Source of the DNA: Ignavibacteriales bacterium
GTDB lineage: Bacteria > Bacteroidota > Ignavibacteria > T3Sed10-11
Assembly: GCA_003560935.1 (NCBI GenBank)
Contig: PWJF01000023.1
Location: 1-8,591, forward strand
DNA length: 8,591 bases
Reading direction: 5' to 3'
Shown: piece by piece, positions 6,131-8,591 of the stretch
Layout: every line of letters starts with the position of its first letter
How positions within the stretch are numbered: the stretch's first letter is position 1
Position numbers and translations under genes: made by a program
Notes under the pieces: model-generated
Databases searched by the model: none
The model's input: the letters and a program-made list of their open reading frames with translations, nothing else
Told to the model about the DNA's origin: nothing

Positions 6131-7032
6131 TGAAACGATTGGTATTAATAATTATACTTGCCGTATCGCATAGTCCGGTTGTATGGACGGGCGGATCAAG
6201 CGGGCTCATCTTTCTCAAACTCGAAACAAATGCGCGTACAGCCGCCATGGGAGGCGCGGGGACAGCTCTTCATCGTGAACCCTCACTGATGCATTACAAC
6301 CCTGCCGCAATCGCAGATATGGACTATTCTGAAATTCAAATTATGCACACAGCATGGATACAGGATATGACAATGCAATACGGAAGCGGTGTTATTTCAT
6401 TCGGGAGAGCATCGCTGGGTATAGCGTTGTACAATGCGTCCGTTGAAGGGATTGAGGTGCGAACGCGTCCCGGTCCACCCGAGTCGGAATTCACCGCACG
6501 TAATTTCGGTGCCGGAGCAACTTTTGCATACCGGTTAAGTCCGTCGTTCCGTGCAGGAGTAACCGGAAAAATCCTATATGAGAAGATATATGTAGATGAA
6601 GCCACCGGCTATGGATTCGATTTCGGTGTACAATATCGATCTACTACTCCCGGCTTGTTGTTCGGCTTATCCATACTGAATATCGGCTCGATGAATGATC
6701 TTCGTAATGAACCGAGCGAATTGCCTCTCACCTATCGAATCGGTTCCTCATACGAGCTTCCGTTTACCGTGCAGGATTTGACAATACGCTTAGCGGTCGA
6801 TGCATTACAATACGGCGATAATGATAAGCTGCATCTGATGTTCGGCGGCGAGCTCGGTTATTCCGAAACAATCTTTGCACGAATAGGACTTCAATCCGGC
6901 GTTGACGCTCGCGGTATTTCCGCAGGTCTCGGTGTACATCACGGTGTTTTCAAACTTGATTATGCATATGTTCCGTTGCAAAACAACCTCGGCATAGGAC
7001 ATACAATAAGCATAGGAGTGCTTTTCAGATAA
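6130..7032 (+). CDS. PorV/PorQ-like outer-membrane beta-barrel protein, second paralogue
   Basis: This 300-residue protein shares its first base with the last base of the preceding stop (TAATG), so translation is coupled. Residues 1-20 form a signal peptide. The signature FLKLETNARTAAMGGAGTA (28-46) followed by MHYNPAAIADM (54-64) is the conserved N-terminal block of PorV/PorQ proteins, and is closer to the common form (T-N-A-R-x-A-A-M-G-G-A) than in the preceding paralogue. The rest is a predicted beta-barrel closing with HTISIGVLFR, an aromatic residue next to the end. The two neighbours align in layout but differ widely in sequence, indicating an old duplication or two specialised subunits. 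Whether this is PorQ-like (attachment complex), PorV-like (shuttle) or another family member cannot be settled by eye. Confidence 0.88.
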   Translation: MKRLVLIIILAVSHSPVVWTGGSSGLIFLKLETNARTAAMGGAGTALHREPSLMHYNPAAIADMDYSEIQIMHTAWIQDMTMQYGSGVISFGRASLGIALYNASVEGIEVRTRPGPPESEFTARNFGAGATFAYRLSPSFRAGVTGKILYEKIYVDEATGYGFDFGVQYRSTTPGLLFGLSILNIGSMNDLRNEPSELPLTYRIGSSYELPFTVQDLTIRLAVDALQYGDNDKLHLMFGGELGYSETIFARIGLQSGVDARGISAGLGVHHGVFKLDYAYVPLQNNLGIGHTISIGVLFR

Positions 7033-7112
7033 TACATTAGGAACCATGAACCTCATAAACGTGTTTAACTCAATAACTTAAAATTCTTTACCGCAGATAA
7101 AAAGGGGTAATT

Positions 7113-7628
7113 ATGCAGCAAACAATGATTGTAGCAGCAGTGCTTTTCGTCGTGTCGCTCGGTTTTCTTGCATGTGTTCAGACTGAATCTGACGCAGCGG
7201 CTACCAGAGATGAAGGTAAAATTTCCTGGAAAAACATCGAACAAGCAGCAGAAACAGCCGGAAATCAAAATAAAAAGATCTTTGTCTATGTTCACACCGA
7301 TTGGTGTACATGGTGTAAACGGATGGAAGAAGAAACCTTTTCAAACAATGACGTCGCCGAGTATATGAACGATAAATTTATGCCTGTGGCACTTGATGCC
7401 GAATCGCAAAAGCAAGTAAAATTTAATGGGCAACAAATGACCGAACAAGATGTAGCGTCAATGTTCGGTGTGGAAGGTTTCCCTACCCATATATTCCTTA
7501 ACTCAAATGGTGAACCGATCACCATAGCACCGGGATATATGCCGCCCGATCGCTTTATAAAAGTACTCTCATTTATAGCTGAAGATCACTATAAGCATAC
7601 GGAATGGGAAGAGTATGTCAACCAATAA
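7113..7628 (+). CDS. Thioredoxin-fold lipoprotein with WCTWC active site
   Basis: An AAGGGG Shine-Dalgarno precedes the ATG by 6-7 nt. Of 171 residues, 1-20 form a lipoprotein signal peptide with lipobox GFLAC, giving lipidated C21. A linker follows, then a thioredoxin-like domain (about 38-160): VYVHTDWCTWCKRM with redox pair C65/C68, the cis-proline loop GFPTH (122-126), and the AxxFGVEGFPT approach typical of thioredoxin_7/SoxW- and DsbD-gamma-like proteins. It should act as a periplasmic, membrane-tethered thiol-disulfide reductase or chaperone; the partner that recharges it is not in the window. It begins 80 bp after the second PorV-like gene with no terminator visible between, so it may be co-transcribed and help mature surface proteins. 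However, the propeller and the two barrels contain essentially no Cys, so a direct role in their folding is not supported. Confidence 0.9.
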   Translation: MQQTMIVAAVLFVVSLGFLACVQTESDAAATRDEGKISWKNIEQAAETAGNQNKKIFVYVHTDWCTWCKRMEEETFSNNDVAEYMNDKFMPVALDAESQKQVKFNGQQMTEQDVASMFGVEGFPTHIFLNSNGEPITIAPGYMPPDRFIKVLSFIAEDHYKHTEWEEYVNQ

Positions 7629-7642
7629 CTATTAACTTATAC

Positions 7643-8398
7643 TCAAACCACATTATCCAACAGCATAAAATCTCTTTTTTCTTTATTAGCCGTATTAGAT
7701 TTACCCTGATCGTCTTTATTTAGAATTTTTTGACCGTATATACATACATTCACTAACGGACACCGATAACATTCGGGGCGTTGTGCTTTACATATCTCCC
7801 TCCCGAACCGGATCAAATTTGTATGGAAGGAATACATCTTTTCCGGCGGTACAAGGTCCTGCAGAACATAAAATGTTTTCTCGGGATTCCTTGTCCGAAC
7901 GATTCCCAACCTGTTCAGAATACGGTGTACGTGCGTATCGACCGGGAAACTGTTCCGGTCGAGCGAGAAAAGCAGTACGCACGAGGCAGTTTTCACACCA
8001 ATGCCGTTCAACGATGTTAACTCTTCGAGAATATCTTTATCCTTTTTACTTCGAAGTTCGTCGAGACTGAATGTTCCGTATCGCTGCTTAACCGACCGGA
8101 GCAGCGTTTTTATCCGCGATGCCTTTTGCCTTGCCATTCCCCCTGTTCTTATTGCCGCTTCGATTGAGGAAATTCGTGCTCTGTACATCAGCTCGTAATC
8201 GGGATATTTCTCTTTCAGTTTTTTCCACGCGCGATAACTGTTTGTATCGTTTGTGTTCTGGCTGAGGAGTGTTGCAATCAACATATCGAGGGGATCGGCT
8301 GTTTTCTTACCGTTTCGTCGAACAGGGATGCCGAGATGTTTTTCAAGTATGCGTATAATGCGTTTTATTTTTCGTCTGAGGTGAGCCTTCGTTTCCAT
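7643..8398 (-). CDS. nth: Endonuclease III, DNA glycosylase/AP lyase with 4Fe-4S cluster
   Basis: Nth removes oxidised pyrimidines from DNA and nicks the abasic site by beta-elimination in base excision repair. Using ATG at 8398 (TTG at 8401 is a poorer alternative) the protein has 251 residues, somewhat longer than E. coli Nth (211) because of an N-terminal extension and a basic, Lys/Asn-rich C-terminal tail of about 30 residues. Numbering here counts from the TTG form (subtract 1 for ATG). Seen are LLSQNTND at 45-52, the helix-hairpin-helix LNGIGVKTA (131-139) with catalytic lysine K137, VDTHVHR (154-160) with catalytic D155, and four cluster cysteines C204-x6-C211-x2-C214-x5-C220, a perfect Nth spacing. 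GAGGAAG (8415-8409, minus strand) is a plausible Shine-Dalgarno. Its start overlaps the stop of the upstream dapD-like gene by one base, and its 3' end converges on the thioredoxin-fold gene with 14 bp between them. Confidence 0.95.
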   Translation of the reverse strand: METKAHLRRKIKRIIRILEKHLGIPVRRNGKKTADPLDMLIATLLSQNTNDTNSYRAWKKLKEKYPDYELMYRARISSIEAAIRTGGMARQKASRIKTLLRSVKQRYGTFSLDELRSKKDKDILEELTSLNGIGVKTASCVLLFSLDRNSFPVDTHVHRILNRLGIVRTRNPEKTFYVLQDLVPPEKMYSFHTNLIRFGREICKAQRPECYRCPLVNVCIYGQKILNKDDQGKSNTANKEKRDFMLLDNVV

Positions 8399-8591
8399 CA
8401 ACGCAATGCTTCCTCGAGTGCGGTTGCGGCGCCGGTTCGTTCATCACGGTACTTAATGATTACCGGTGTGACAAGACCGAGTTGATTTTTCCGGGCAAAC
8501 TCACCTTTTATTGGTCGGGTCCCCGGGATGACAACTGCATTCGCGGGTATTTCAAGAGGAGTATCGGGTAAAGTTATTGATATATCAGTAA
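8398..8591 (-). CDS. dapD: C-terminal 63 residues of a probable tetrahydrodipicolinate N-succinyltransferase (partial)
   Basis: An open minus-strand frame enters from the right edge and ends with TGA at 8400-8398. The visible 63 residues include [20 protein letters not shown], then [12 protein letters not shown] and a final LEEALR. This resembles the end of DapD proteins: the last left-handed beta-helix turn (PAxxVVxPGxRP) followed by the C-terminal strand and helix (compare E. coli VVVSGSLPS...CAVIVKKVDAKT...ELLR). DapD succinylates tetrahydrodipicolinate in the diaminopimelate/lysine pathway in the cytoplasm. The identification rests on recollection of a short terminal stretch; another hexapeptide-repeat acyltransferase is possible. 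Its stop overlaps the nth start (TGATG), so the two are probably one operon. Confidence 0.68.
   Translation of the reverse strand, partial: TDISITLPDTPLEIPANAVVIPGTRPIKGEFARKNQLGLVTPVIIKYRDERTGAATALEEALR

Noticed and set aside
7783..8070. 95- and 79-codon plus-strand frames opposite nth
   Set aside because: They lie over the catalytic and iron-sulfur coding part of nth and have random-looking composition; antisense shadows.

Overview
The window looks like a chromosomal segment from a member of the Fibrobacterota-Chlorobiota-Bacteroidota (FCB) assemblage outside the classical Bacteroidia. Three observations point there: two tandem PorV/PorQ-type outer-membrane proteins, a secreted beta-propeller ending in an FlgD-Ig-like/type IX secretion C-terminal domain, and clear Shine-Dalgarno sites, which Bacteroidia mostly lack and Ignavibacteria/Chlorobi-like lineages use. 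The genus cannot be read from this sequence.

Layout. Positions 1-771 (minus strand, running off the left edge) hold the first 257 codons of an AT-rich multi-pass membrane protein of unknown function. A 480-bp divergent intergenic region follows. It contains a perfect TGTGA-N6-TCACA (CRP-type) operator at 1168-1183, just upstream of a 71-codon gene for a small exported acidic peptide (1252-1467), which is closed by a strong hairpin (1515-1545). Next is a TTG-started site-2-protease-like M50 membrane metalloprotease (1688-2674).

From 2803 to 7032 four genes are packed as an operon: a lipoprotein with Ig-like domains; a 520-residue secreted Asp-box (BNR) beta-propeller with a YPNPF...GVYFYR-type C-terminal domain; and two PorV/PorQ/UPF0164-type beta-barrels. 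Gaps are 5 nt, a 4-nt ATGA overlap and a 1-nt TAATG overlap. The simplest reading, which is inference, is one surface/secretion module: a propeller exported through the outer membrane, two PorV-like proteins able to handle its C-terminal domain, and an anchored Ig-like partner. A thioredoxin-fold lipoprotein with a WCTWC active site (7113-7628) follows 80 bp later and may belong to the same transcription unit.

On the opposite strand and convergent with this block is a housekeeping pair: endonuclease III (nth, 7643-8398), preceded with a 1-nt overlap by the 3' end of a gene that reads like dapD (tetrahydrodipicolinate N-succinyltransferase; 8398-8591, truncated by the right edge).

No tRNA, rRNA, CRISPR array, insertion sequence or phage gene was seen. 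The least explained parts are the CRP-type-controlled small exported peptide next to an intramembrane protease, the custom PorV pair with its own propeller cargo, and an orphan perfect Shine-Dalgarno at 2730-2736 that has ATA where ATG would be expected.
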